Source: a virus. From it: 29,754 nt of DNA. The notes beneath the pieces are model-generated. The model had not been told where the DNA came from, made no database searches, and saw only the letters and a program-made list of their open reading frames with translations. The stretch lies in the IMG/VR virus record IMGVR_UViG_3300025632_000056, positions 1-29,754 of that record, one strand, 5' to 3'. The position numbers and the translations under genes were made by a program. Position 1 is the stretch's first letter. Each line of letters begins with the position of its first letter. Positions 24,124 through 28,927 of this stretch are shown in pieces.

Positions 24124-24310
24124 AAATTCTGCTCTTGACAAAATAGAATCACACGAAAAACTTTGTCGTATCATGCAAAAACAAACTCACCAAAAAATTA
24201 ACAATATAGAATCAGAAATTAAAGATATTAAAAGACATATGTATTATGCTATGTCAGCATTAATAGGTGGAATGTTTACAATTATAGTTATATTATTTCA
24301 AAAACTTTAA
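24116..24310 (+). CDS. Small tail-anchored membrane protein, 64 aa
   Basis: A charged, coiled-coil-like N-terminal part (HEKLCRIMQKQTHQKINNIE, SEIKDIKRHM) is followed by one hydrophobic segment at residues 43-61 (YAMSALIGGMFTIIVILFQ) and a short basic end. This is the architecture of XhlA-like proteins, which act with holins in cell lysis. Position before the endopeptidase and holin-like genes fits a lysis accessory role, which remains inference. Confidence 0.6.
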   Translation: MPKNSALDKIESHEKLCRIMQKQTHQKINNIESEIKDIKRHMYYAMSALIGGMFTIIVILFQKL

Positions 24311-24323
24311 CTTTAAGGTCTTT

Positions 24324-24626
24324 ATGGCTAGAAGAAAGAAAGCAGTTACTGGTCTAACCTCAGAATTAAAGGCTCAACTTAGGCTTGCGGAAGATCCTAA
24401 TTTAATAGTATTTATACCTGTTGGAGGTCTTGGTCCTGTAGATATTGTTACTTTAAATATGACAACAGGAGAGTATAATGCTTATGATGTTAAGTCTAAA
24501 AATTATAGAAAAAGCAATAGTTATATCGCACCAGATGGGTATAAAAGAAACCTTAAAGGAACATTTATATCAAGAGGAACAACTAAAGAACAAAAAAAAC
24601 TTAAAGTAAGGATTATATACGAATGA
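24324..24626 (+). CDS. Small protein with possible PD-(D/E)XK-like motif, 100 aa
   Basis: The product starts MARRKKAVTGLTSELKAQLR and contains GPVDIVTLNMTTGEYNAYDV then KSKNYR. The pair P-V-D (residues 38-40) and D-V-K (55-57), each in a predicted beta strand with a turn between, has the spacing of a minimal PD-(D/E)XK nuclease core. At 100 residues only the core would fit. I recall related short proteins in marine podoviruses without assigned function. Its stop overlaps the endopeptidase start as ATGA. AAGG is before the start. Confidence 0.6.
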   Translation: MARRKKAVTGLTSELKAQLRLAEDPNLIVFIPVGGLGPVDIVTLNMTTGEYNAYDVKSKNYRKSNSYIAPDGYKRNLKGTFISRGTTKEQKKLKVRIIYE

Positions 24627-25096
24627 AATTATCACAAAACTTTACCCTTCAAGAACTAACTAAATCAGACACAGCTATTAGATTGGGTATACCTAATGAA
24701 CCTAACTCAGATCAGATTGAAAAACTACAAAACCTTTGCGAGACTTTACTTCAACCAGTTAGAGATAAATTTGGTCCAGTAATTATAACGTCTGGATTTC
24801 GTAGTGAACAGCTATGTGTTAAAATAGGTAGTTCAATCAATAGCCAACATAGCAAAGCTGAAGCTGTAGACTTTGAAGTACCGGGAACAGATAATGCCGA
24901 TCTTGCTTATTGGATAAAAGATAATATAGAAGGGTGGGATCAAATGATCCTTGAATTTTATACGATTGGTGAACCTTCAAGTGGCTGGGTGCATTGTAGT
25001 GTTGCAGATAAACCTAGAAAACAATTCTTGAGAGCTTACAAAGAAGATGGTAAGACGAAATACAAACCAATACTAGGAGACATAAGATGTGGTTAA
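24623..25096 (+). CDS. Endolysin: M15 family peptidase
   Basis: 157 aa. The motif SGFRSEQLCVKIGSSINSQH then SKAEAVDFEV with H76 and D83, and GWVHCSV with H124, are the zinc ligands of M15 (D-Ala-D-Ala carboxypeptidase / VanY-like) enzymes. These cut the peptide stems of peptidoglycan. There is no signal peptide, so it needs a holin to reach the wall; a holin-like gene follows with a 10-base overlap. The length fits the single-domain phage enzymes. Confidence 0.9.
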   Translation: MKLSQNFTLQELTKSDTAIRLGIPNEPNSDQIEKLQNLCETLLQPVRDKFGPVIITSGFRSEQLCVKIGSSINSQHSKAEAVDFEVPGTDNADLAYWIKDNIEGWDQMILEFYTIGEPSSGWVHCSVADKPRKQFLRAYKEDGKTKYKPILGDIRCG

Positions 25097-25464
25097 GTGC
25101 AATTAAGTTGGCTGTTCAAGCAGGTAGCCATATATATAAAAATAAACAAAAAACTAAAATGCTAATGGCAGATGCTCAAATGAACCATGCACAAAAAATG
25201 GCAGAAGGCAAAGAAGAGTATCAAGGTAAATTATTAGAAAGCAGAAACTCAGACTGGAAAGACGAATTTATTTTAATTTTGCTCAGCGTGCCAATCGTAA
25301 TGCTGGGATTTGCTGTATGGTCAGACAATCCGGAACACATGGAAAAGATGCAGCTCTTCTTTGAATATTTTTCTAACCTACCATTTTGGTATCAATCAAT
25401 TTTTGTGGGAGTAATTGCGAGTGTTTATGGTCTTAAAGCAACAGATTTAATTAAAAGAAAATGA
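25087..25464 (+). CDS. Holin-like membrane protein, 125 aa
   Basis: An amphipathic N-terminal part (LSAIKLAVQAGSHIYKNKQK) and a Lys/Gln-rich helix are followed by RNSDWKDEFILILLSVPIVM (a membrane segment at about 60-77) and a second one at about 100-118 (WYQSIFVGVIASVYGLKA). The sequence pattern 'SWKDEF-hydrophobic' followed by a final span resembles the 3TM/GTA-type holin family. It overlaps the endolysin gene by 10 bases and the next gene by 4, so these are one lysis unit. It would let the endolysin pass the inner membrane. Confidence 0.75.
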   Translation: MWLSAIKLAVQAGSHIYKNKQKTKMLMADAQMNHAQKMAEGKEEYQGKLLESRNSDWKDEFILILLSVPIVMLGFAVWSDNPEHMEKMQLFFEYFSNLPFWYQSIFVGVIASVYGLKATDLIKRK

Positions 25465-25673
25465 CCATAGCTGCTTTTGATCCCAGTTTATTAAGCAACT
25501 ATGATGAACCTAAATACCTTTTACATTTTCAATGGAAAAATTCTGACACTAAAATTTACAGATATGCTTTAGTAGAAGAGATAGATATAACTAAAATAGA
25601 TCACAGGTTAAAACTAAAACAAGATGAAATAGGATTGACCCAACAAAAGATATGGGAAAAGAAATATAAATGA
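25461..25673 (+). CDS. Small protein, 70 aa, related to the one at 8558
   Basis: The start overlaps the holin-like stop (ATGA). The product contains YLLHFQWKNSDTKIYRYALV, close to VLHFKKDNYVYRYVLV in the 66-aa protein at 8558, then a charged helix ending in a Lys-rich tail. Two related copies in the late operon, one among head/tail genes and one among lysis genes, suggest a family duplicated in the phage. Function unknown. Confidence 0.65.
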   Translation: MTIAAFDPSLLSNYDEPKYLLHFQWKNSDTKIYRYALVEEIDITKIDHRLKLKQDEIGLTQQKIWEKKYK

Positions 25674-25816
25674 AAAATATATCCACATCATACTCACAAC
25701 AATATAATAAGAAAGTAAGTTTATTATCACAACAAACAGGAAAAAATGGCAAGAGTAAAGTTCAATATAGCAGATCAACCTCACGAAAGAATACCAAAAA
25801 AAACAAGTATAGGTAG
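25670..25816 (+). CDS. Doubtful 48-aa Ser/Lys/Gln-rich ORF
   Basis: It starts with an ATGA overlap behind the 70-aa gene and reads MKNISTSYSQQYNKKVSLLS, followed by a Lys/Ser-rich end. Its second half lies in another frame over the better supported gene at 25746. It may only serve to carry ribosomes to that start. No family. Confidence 0.3.
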   Translation: MKNISTSYSQQYNKKVSLLSQQTGKNGKSKVQYSRSTSRKNTKKNKYR

Positions 25817-25895
25817 ACGACCTAAACTTTCTTCTATGAATAAGCATAAGAAGAGACAAAAAGGCAAGTCAAAAAATCGTGGACAGGGTAAATAA
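25746..25895 (+). CDS. Very basic small protein, 49 aa
   Basis: The product MARVKFNIADQPHERIPKKT, then SIGRRPKLSSMNKHKKRQKG and KSKNRGQGK, has the look of a nucleic-acid-binding tail protein. The motif R-I-P-K-K-T-S-I-G, then M-N-K-H-K-[KR]-R and a final R-G-Q-G, is one that I recall from small proteins across marine podoviruses. AGGAA five bases before the ATG supports the start. It overlaps the doubtful frame at 25670 by 71 bases. Role unknown; it may bind packaged DNA or RNA. Confidence 0.75.
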   Translation: MARVKFNIADQPHERIPKKTSIGRRPKLSSMNKHKKRQKGKSKNRGQGK

Positions 25896-25927
25896 TATCT
25901 TATATTAGAAGATCATAGGAGATAAAT

Positions 25928-26029
25928 ATGATTGATGAAATTAAAGATATGATCAAACACTATTTAGAAGATCATAAAAAAGCAGTAATTGTTATTGGTG
26001 TGCTATTAGTTATAGCTCTAATACTATAA
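25928..26029 (+). CDS. 33-aa single-span membrane protein
   Basis: A clear ribosome site (AGGAG, 25918-25922) stands before the ATG. The product is a charged helix MIDEIKDMIKHYLEDHKK followed by a hydrophobic C-terminus AVIVIGVLLVIALIL, so it would be anchored in the inner membrane with the N-terminus in the cytoplasm. Micro-proteins of this kind recur near lysis genes of marine phages. A role as antiholin, pinholin or lysis modulator is possible but not shown. Confidence 0.7.
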   Translation: MIDEIKDMIKHYLEDHKKAVIVIGVLLVIALIL

Positions 26030-26065
26030 TAATCTTATAAAGAATAACCTATGGAGATAGAGAAG

Positions 26066-26140
26066 ATGAACTATTATTTTACAGGTGTTCTTATAATTAT
26101 GATGTTGTTATTGGCTTTCTGTGGAGGTCCGGCAACATGA
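26066..26140 (+). CDS. 24-aa hydrophobic micro-protein
   Basis: The start at 26066 has GGAG (26053-26056) 9 bases before it; the in-frame ATG at 26051 includes that site and is less likely. The product MNYYFTGVLIIMMLLLAFCG then GPAT is almost one membrane segment, ending in a Cys-Gly-Gly that loosely recalls a lipobox, although it is too close to the C-terminus for a lipoprotein. Its stop overlaps the next start (ATGA), making it part of a coupled chain. Confidence 0.6.
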   Translation: MNYYFTGVLIIMMLLLAFCGGPAT

Positions 26141-26244
26141 TTGATAAATACGTATATAAAGTTCTTGGTTTTTTTGATAAGTACATTGAATGGATTAATG
26201 ATTTATTTGCTCCAAAATGTAAATGCAAAAGAAAGAAAAAATGA
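26137..26244 (+). CDS. 35-aa micro-protein with Cys-Lys-rich tail
   Basis: MIDKYVYKVLGFFDKYIEWI is an amphipathic aromatic helix, followed by NDLFAPKCKCKRKKK. GGAGG lies 9 bases before the ATG, inside the previous gene. The two Cys in a basic tail could bind metal or lipid. Both ends overlap neighbours as ATGA. I recall close relatives (a start MIDKYVYK and an end with CKC and Lys) in other marine podoviruses, so it is likely real. Function unknown. Confidence 0.7.
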   Translation: MIDKYVYKVLGFFDKYIEWINDLFAPKCKCKRKKK

Positions 26245-26603
26245 AAGTATCAGAAAACACATCAGTAGCTATGCCAATAAAAAATATGATTGGTATTGTT
26301 GTAGCTGTTGCTATGGGTGTGTTCGCATATACAGAGGTAACTTCAAGGCTGACTTCACTTGAAACATCAAGAGAATTATTTCAAGCTGACTTACTTAAAA
26401 AATCTGAGCAGTTACCAACTGATCAAGAGCAATATATGTTGATAGAAAATTTATATAAGACAACAGAAAAATTAGAATTAACTCAAGAACAAAACATGAC
26501 GAATAAAGTTAATATACAATTTTTAAGAGATCAATTAGACAAAGCGTTAGCTGATGTTGAACATTTAAAAGATAAGGTAAGACAAAATGGAAACAGTCAT
26601 TAG
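26241..26603 (+). CDS. Membrane-anchored coiled-coil protein, possible i-spanin
   Basis: I start it at the ATG at 26241, which overlaps the previous stop (ATGA), instead of the upstream in-frame ATG at 26223; this gives 120 aa. A single membrane segment lies at about residues 15-33 (NMIGIVVAVAMGVFAYTEV), followed by a long charged helix with heptad-like spacing (TEKLELTQEQNMTNKVNIQF, LRDQLDKALADVEHLKDKV). N-terminal anchor plus periplasmic coiled coil is the design of inner-membrane spanins. The following gene overlaps it in another frame, as spanin pairs often do; that gene's product lacks a clear lipobox, so the pairing is tentative. Confidence 0.6.
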   Translation: MKVSENTSVAMPIKNMIGIVVAVAMGVFAYTEVTSRLTSLETSRELFQADLLKKSEQLPTDQEQYMLIENLYKTTEKLELTQEQNMTNKVNIQFLRDQLDKALADVEHLKDKVRQNGNSH

Positions 26604-26808
26604 TAGTGTGGTTGCTTTGTGTATGTTTGTGGCAGGTGAATTAACTGAACACAGAATACAACCTGCTATGTCTGATTGTTTAAAAGGTAAGCGTGTTGCT
26701 GAACGTGATGTTAATGATAACATTGAATACAAGTGTGGTAAAGTAAAAGCAGAACTTGAAGAAAATATTGATGGTAGCAAAGCTATTAAAAAAATAATAA
26801 AAGAATAA
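26587..26808 (+). CDS. Small secreted-type protein, 73 aa
   Basis: It overlaps the coiled-coil gene by 17 bases. The N-terminus METVISSVVALCMFVAGELT is hydrophobic and signal-like; the remainder EHRIQPAMSDCLKGKRVAER and NIEYKCGKVKAELEENIDGS is polar with two Cys that could form a disulfide. I recall nearly the same 'EHRIQPAMSDCLKGKRVAERDV' pattern in many marine phage micro-proteins, so it is a conserved family. Position next to the spanin-like gene suggests an envelope role. Confidence 0.75.
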   Translation: METVISSVVALCMFVAGELTEHRIQPAMSDCLKGKRVAERDVNDNIEYKCGKVKAELEENIDGSKAIKKIIKE

Positions 26809-26810
26809 TT

Positions 26811-27095
26811 ATGGCTATTAGAAAAACAACAAAAGGCAAAGACGCAAACTACAGACCTACAAAAAAAGGTGCTGGTATGACAGCTAAAGGTGTTGCAAGA
26901 TATAGAAGAGCCAATCCCGGATCAAAATTAAAAACAGCAGTAACAGGTAAAGTTAAAAAAGGATCTAAGGATGCTAAACGTAGAAAAAGTTATTGTGCAA
27001 GATCGGCTGGACAATTAAGAAACTCATCTGCTAAAACAAGGAACGATCCTAACTCAAGAATAAGACAAGCAAGACGTAGGTGGAAGTGCCGATAA
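26811..27095 (+). CDS. DUF6321-like basic protein, 94 aa
   Basis: The sequence GAGMTAKGVARYRRANPGSK, then AKRRKSYCARSAGQLRN and KTRNDPNSRIRQARRRWKCR, fits the DUF6321 pattern (K-G-x-G-[ML]-T-x-K-G at the start, K-R-R-K-S-[FY]-C-A-R in the centre, D-P-N-S-R-I and R-x-W-x-C at the end). This family is widespread in marine phages and of unknown role; the high Arg/Lys content suggests binding to nucleic acid, and the conserved Cys residues suggest metal binding. It is the last gene of the late operon, 2 bases behind its neighbour, and is followed by a terminator. Confidence 0.85.
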   Translation: MAIRKTTKGKDANYRPTKKGAGMTAKGVARYRRANPGSKLKTAVTGKVKKGSKDAKRRKSYCARSAGQLRNSSAKTRNDPNSRIRQARRRWKCR

Positions 27096-27129
27096 AAAAG
27101 GCGACTATTTCTAGCCGCCTTAAATTTTT
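27094..27129. terminator. Bidirectional terminator between convergent genes
   Basis: AAGGCG (27098-27103) pairs with CGCCTT (27116-27121); CTA and TAG extend the stem inside after one mismatch. A-run at 27094-27099 and T-run at 27125-27129 provide U tracts for both directions. It separates the end of the rightward late operon from the convergent leftward gene at 27137. Confidence 0.8.
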
Positions 27130-27136
27130 ATTTAAC

Positions 27137-27406
27137 TTACTCTTGGTCTAAACCTTCAAAGTCTTGACTACGAAACACTTGAAGATTTCCTTTAGATGGT
27201 TTGATTTGATCTTTTGCGTTTAGTGAATGATGTTCAATAGTAAAACGATCTGCTTTTACTACTATCATATTATCACTATCAGCTCTTCCATCTTTAAAGG
27301 GAACTAAAGTTACATGAACATATTTTTCTTTATATGTTTCTGAACCTTTATCTGTATCAGTTGCAATTTCAATCATTACAAATGGATACTTTTTATTCTC
27401 AACCAT
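27137..27406 (-). CDS. Hypothetical protein, 89 aa
   Basis: The frame is open to 27436, but I choose the ATG ending at 27406 because AAAGGA precedes it by 6 bases, and the promoter at 27443-27471 would start RNA near 27436, right at the longer frame's first codon. The product (MVENKKYPFVMIEIATDTDK) is beta-rich with VHVTLVPFKDGRADSDNMIV and an acidic end; no family is recognised. It has its own promoter with repeated sites and ends at a shared terminator, so it is a separately controlled leftward gene. Confidence 0.65.
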   Translation of the reverse strand: MVENKKYPFVMIEIATDTDKGSETYKEKYVHVTLVPFKDGRADSDNMIVVKADRFTIEHHSLNAKDQIKPSKGNLQVFRSQDFEGLDQE

Positions 27407-27442
27407 GTTTTTTCCTTTCTGTTTTTTTGTTGTCATAATATC

Positions 27443-27471
27443 AGTATATACGATTTGGATACATAAGTCAA
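27443..27471 (-). promoter_or_regulatory. Sigma70-like promoter for the 89-aa gene
   Basis: On the minus strand TTGACT (27471-27466), a 17-base spacer and TATACT (27448-27443) form a good sigma70 promoter. The spacer contains one full copy of a 13-base repeat whose second copy lies 25 bases upstream, as for a repressor operator. Confidence 0.65.
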
Positions 27472-27490
27472 TATCTAATTTGGATACATA
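27453..27490. repeat. 13-bp direct repeat overlapping a promoter
   Basis: ATTTGGATACATA occurs at 27453-27465 and at 27478-27490. The first copy fills most of the spacer of the leftward promoter, the second lies just upstream of its -35 box. Period 25 bases. Likely operator sites of a phage regulator. Confidence 0.75.
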
Positions 27491-27503
27491 GTGTCGCAGC
27501 TAA

Positions 27504-27587
27504 TTGTTGTAATTATGTTACACCTGTTGTAATTATGTTACACTTGTTGTAAAATTGCAACAGTTGCAAAAATACAACATTGTTGTA
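27504..27587. repeat. Tandem 20-bp repeats plus two perfect 15-bp palindromes
   Basis: Three units begin at 27504, 27524 and 27544. The first two differ in one base (TTGTTGTAATTATGTTACAC, with C in place of the first T in the second copy); the third diverges after TTGTTGTAA. Two odd-length perfect palindromes follow: TTGCAACAGTTGCAA (27555-27569) and TACAACATTGTTGTA (27573-27587). All share a GTTG[TC]AA half-site. The array fills the gap before the rightward gene at 27599. It looks like an iteron or multi-operator region. Confidence 0.88.
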
Positions 27588-27591
27588 AAAT
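27564..27591 (+). promoter_or_regulatory. Candidate promoter inside the repeat array
   Basis: TTGCAA (27564-27569), 16-base spacer, TAAAAT (27586-27591). The -35 box is half of the first palindrome, and the second palindrome lies in the spacer. RNA would start near 27598, at or next to the ATG at 27599, giving a nearly leaderless message; no ribosome site is seen before that ATG. Confidence 0.4.
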
Positions 27592-27598
27592 TATCACA

Positions 27599-27814
27599 AT
27601 GAAAAAAAAGAAAACATGGGTAAGACCTAAAGAACAATCTTTAATCTGTGGCTACTGCGAGACTTGTAATAAACAATTAATGAGTGATGAAGGTGGCTGG
27701 ATTATTACAGCTAATAAACAGTATTTTTGCCATGATGGTAAGGATGGTAGTTGTTTTGACAACTATTGTGTGTTAAAACTTAAACAACAAAAGGAGAATA
27801 ACCATGTATGGTAA
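27599..27814 (+). CDS. Small Cys/His-rich zinc-ribbon-like protein, 71 aa
   Basis: The product has CGYCETCNKQLM near residue 17-28 and FCHDGKDGSCFDNYC further on (about 43-57), so six Cys and one His are arranged as two clusters, as in treble-clef or zinc-ribbon folds. The N-terminus is very basic (MKKKKTWVRPKEQSLI). It lies just behind the repeat array and could bind DNA there, including its own promoter, but this is inference. No ribosome site precedes the ATG. The stop overlaps the next gene by 11 bases, and AGGAG for that gene is inside it. Confidence 0.7.
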   Translation: MKKKKTWVRPKEQSLICGYCETCNKQLMSDEGGWIITANKQYFCHDGKDGSCFDNYCVLKLKQQKENNHVW

Positions 27815-27911
27815 ATCAAAAGGTAAAAGCAAATTAACAGCAAAGCAAAAAACTTTGCCAAAAAATTTGCAAAAAAAAATAATGAAATCTAAATCTAAAA
27901 AGAAAAAATAA
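27804..27911 (+). CDS. 35-aa Lys-rich micro-protein
   Basis: MYGKSKGKSKLTAKQKTLPK, then NLQKKIMKSKSKKKK. Of 35 residues almost half are Lys. AAGGAG about 8 bases before the ATG is a strong start signal. I recall a marine phage micro-protein family with 'LT.KQ..LP..LQKKI.K.K' that this fits, so it is likely real. The composition suggests nucleic-acid binding. Its stop overlaps the next start (TAATG). Confidence 0.7.
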   Translation: MYGKSKGKSKLTAKQKTLPKNLQKKIMKSKSKKKK

Positions 27912-28069
27912 TGCCGGGTTATCACAAAACAAAATCTGGTAAGATGGCTAAAAAAGGTTTGTACTACAATATAAACAAACGTAAGAAAGCTGGTACAAGT
28001 AGAACTAAAAAGAAATCTACTATTACAAAGAAAGCTTACAAGTCTATGTTGTCTGGATTTAAGAAATAG
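27911..28069 (+). CDS. 52-aa very basic protein
   Basis: MPGYHKTKSGKMAKKGLYYN, then INKRKKAGTSRTKKKSTITK and KAYKSMLSGFKK. Strongly basic with conserved-looking aromatic residues; related micro-proteins with the pattern 'K-x-G-K-M-x-K-K-G-L' occur in marine phages as I recall. The start overlaps the previous stop as TAATG. The last 11 bases overlap the end of the convergent DnaA-like gene, with no terminator between, so the two RNAs would be complementary at their ends. Confidence 0.7.
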   Translation: MPGYHKTKSGKMAKKGLYYNINKRKKAGTSRTKKKSTITKKAYKSMLSGFKK

Positions 28070-28550
28070 TTTCTTTTAAATCTTGGTATTCTTGCCAAAT
28101 GCTTTGACCAGCATCCCAAAATCTTCGCTTGTGTTTTTTCATTTCTATTGAATGTAAAACTGTGGTATGATCCTGTCCGAAATATCTACCTATATCTGTA
28201 AGGTTTAAGTTATATTTTTCATACAACATATTGTGAATAATGTTTCTTGCTCTAACTATATCTTGTGTTCTAACCTTACCCAATAAACTTTTTTTGTGTA
28301 CCTCATAACGAACACAAACTCTATTAATAATACTGTCTACAATTCTTGTACTAGGCTTGGCAAATGAGTAACTAATAATTCTTCTTGGCTTATAAAACTC
28401 TGGACTTCTTTTTTTACAATGTATCTTTGCTAACTTGTAGCCATTCTTAAATGCGTTCTTATATATTTTTTTTTCTTTTTTTGACAAATCACGATAGTGT
28501 CCTGCTTTCATAGCAAGTTTTATTTCAGTAAATATTTTATTTTTAGTCAT
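28059..28550 (-). CDS. Stand-alone DnaA domain IV-like DNA-binding protein
   Basis: 163 aa. Residues 70-142 match the DNA-binding domain IV of the bacterial initiator DnaA: a helix with IINRVCVRYEVHKKSLLGK, a basic VRTQDIVRARNIIHNMLYE, and the signature LTDIGRYFGQDHTTVLHSIE (117-136), in which D127-H128-T129-T130 contact the DnaA box in the host protein. One residue of the host GGRDHTT loop is missing. There is no AAA+ ATPase part; residues 1-60 are a Lys-rich unknown segment. It probably binds phage DNA to start replication or control transcription. AGGGG before the ATG supports the start. Confidence 0.88.
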   Translation of the reverse strand: MTKNKIFTEIKLAMKAGHYRDLSKKEKKIYKNAFKNGYKLAKIHCKKRSPEFYKPRRIISYSFAKPSTRIVDSIINRVCVRYEVHKKSLLGKVRTQDIVRARNIIHNMLYEKYNLNLTDIGRYFGQDHTTVLHSIEMKKHKRRFWDAGQSIWQEYQDLKETIS

Positions 28551-28611
28551 AGATCCCCTACGTTTTCCTTCAGTTTTTTTTAATAATTAACTAATGACTA
28601 AATAGATGTCA

Positions 28612-28764
28612 TTAATCGTTTTCTTTTGTCTGCTCTATCTTCCAAAGCAATCTATAAGAATCTTTCTGATACTTATTTACTTTCTGCTTTGCTTCCAAGT
28701 ACTTCTCGTGTTTCTTCGCTTGAAGATCCCTGTACTTTTGCAGACGAGTTTTTATCTCGTTCAT
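28612..28764 (-). CDS. Probable overprinted 50-aa helical protein
   Basis: A leftward frame starts at the ATG ending at 28764, with AAAGGATAAGG directly before it, and ends at 28612. The product MNEIKTRLQKYRDLQAKKHE, then KYLEAKQKVNKYQKDSYRLL and WKIEQTKEND, looks like a normal charged helix with aromatic residues in regular places. Its first 92 bases lie over the C-terminal part of the 84-aa gene in another frame; the rest is alone in the DNA. Without it, the stretch 28612-28672 would have no gene. This supports a real overlapping gene. Confidence 0.6.
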   Translation of the reverse strand: MNEIKTRLQKYRDLQAKKHEKYLEAKQKVNKYQKDSYRLLWKIEQTKEND

Positions 28765-28927
28765 CCTTATCCTTTTTTACTGTTGTAAAATCAATCCTCA
28801 AATTATCAATTTTACATTCTACGGGTTCTCCTTTATTGGACACATCCGCAGCTTTCTCAACATCATCAAAGAGTTCTGTCATTGTAAAATGACATTCCCC
28901 ATTAATAATTCTTTTAAACTTTGTCAT
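28673..28927 (-). CDS. Small hypothetical protein, 84 aa
   Basis: The start has AAGGAT 7 bases before it and overlaps the preceding gene's stop (ATGA). Residues 1-53 (MTKFKRIINGECHFTMTELF, CKIDNLRIDFTTVKK) look like a folded alpha/beta unit; residues 54-84 are a low-complexity Lys/Asp/Ser/Glu tail, exactly where the 50-aa frame overlaps. I do not recognise a family. The odd tail is probably the result of the second coding frame. Confidence 0.65.
   Translation of the reverse strand: MTKFKRIINGECHFTMTELFDDVEKAADVSNKGEPVECKIDNLRIDFTTVKKDKDERDKNSSAKVQGSSSEETREVLGSKAESK

Noticed and set aside
25679-25687. ATATCCACA, one base off a DnaA box
   Set aside because: A single near-match in an AT-rich genome is expected by chance and it lies within late genes.
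27504-27587. CRISPR array
   Set aside because: The repeat units adjoin each other without spacers and there are no cas genes.
27591-27599. TTATCACAA as a DnaA box next to the array
   Set aside because: It differs from TTATCCACA in the last four positions, and the same word also occurs inside coding sequence at several other places (for example near 24628, 25720 and 27918).
28592-28614. TAATGAC/GTCATTA inverted repeat as a terminator
   Set aside because: For the leftward direction it is followed by A residues and not by a T tract on the coding strand, so it does not fit an intrinsic terminator.
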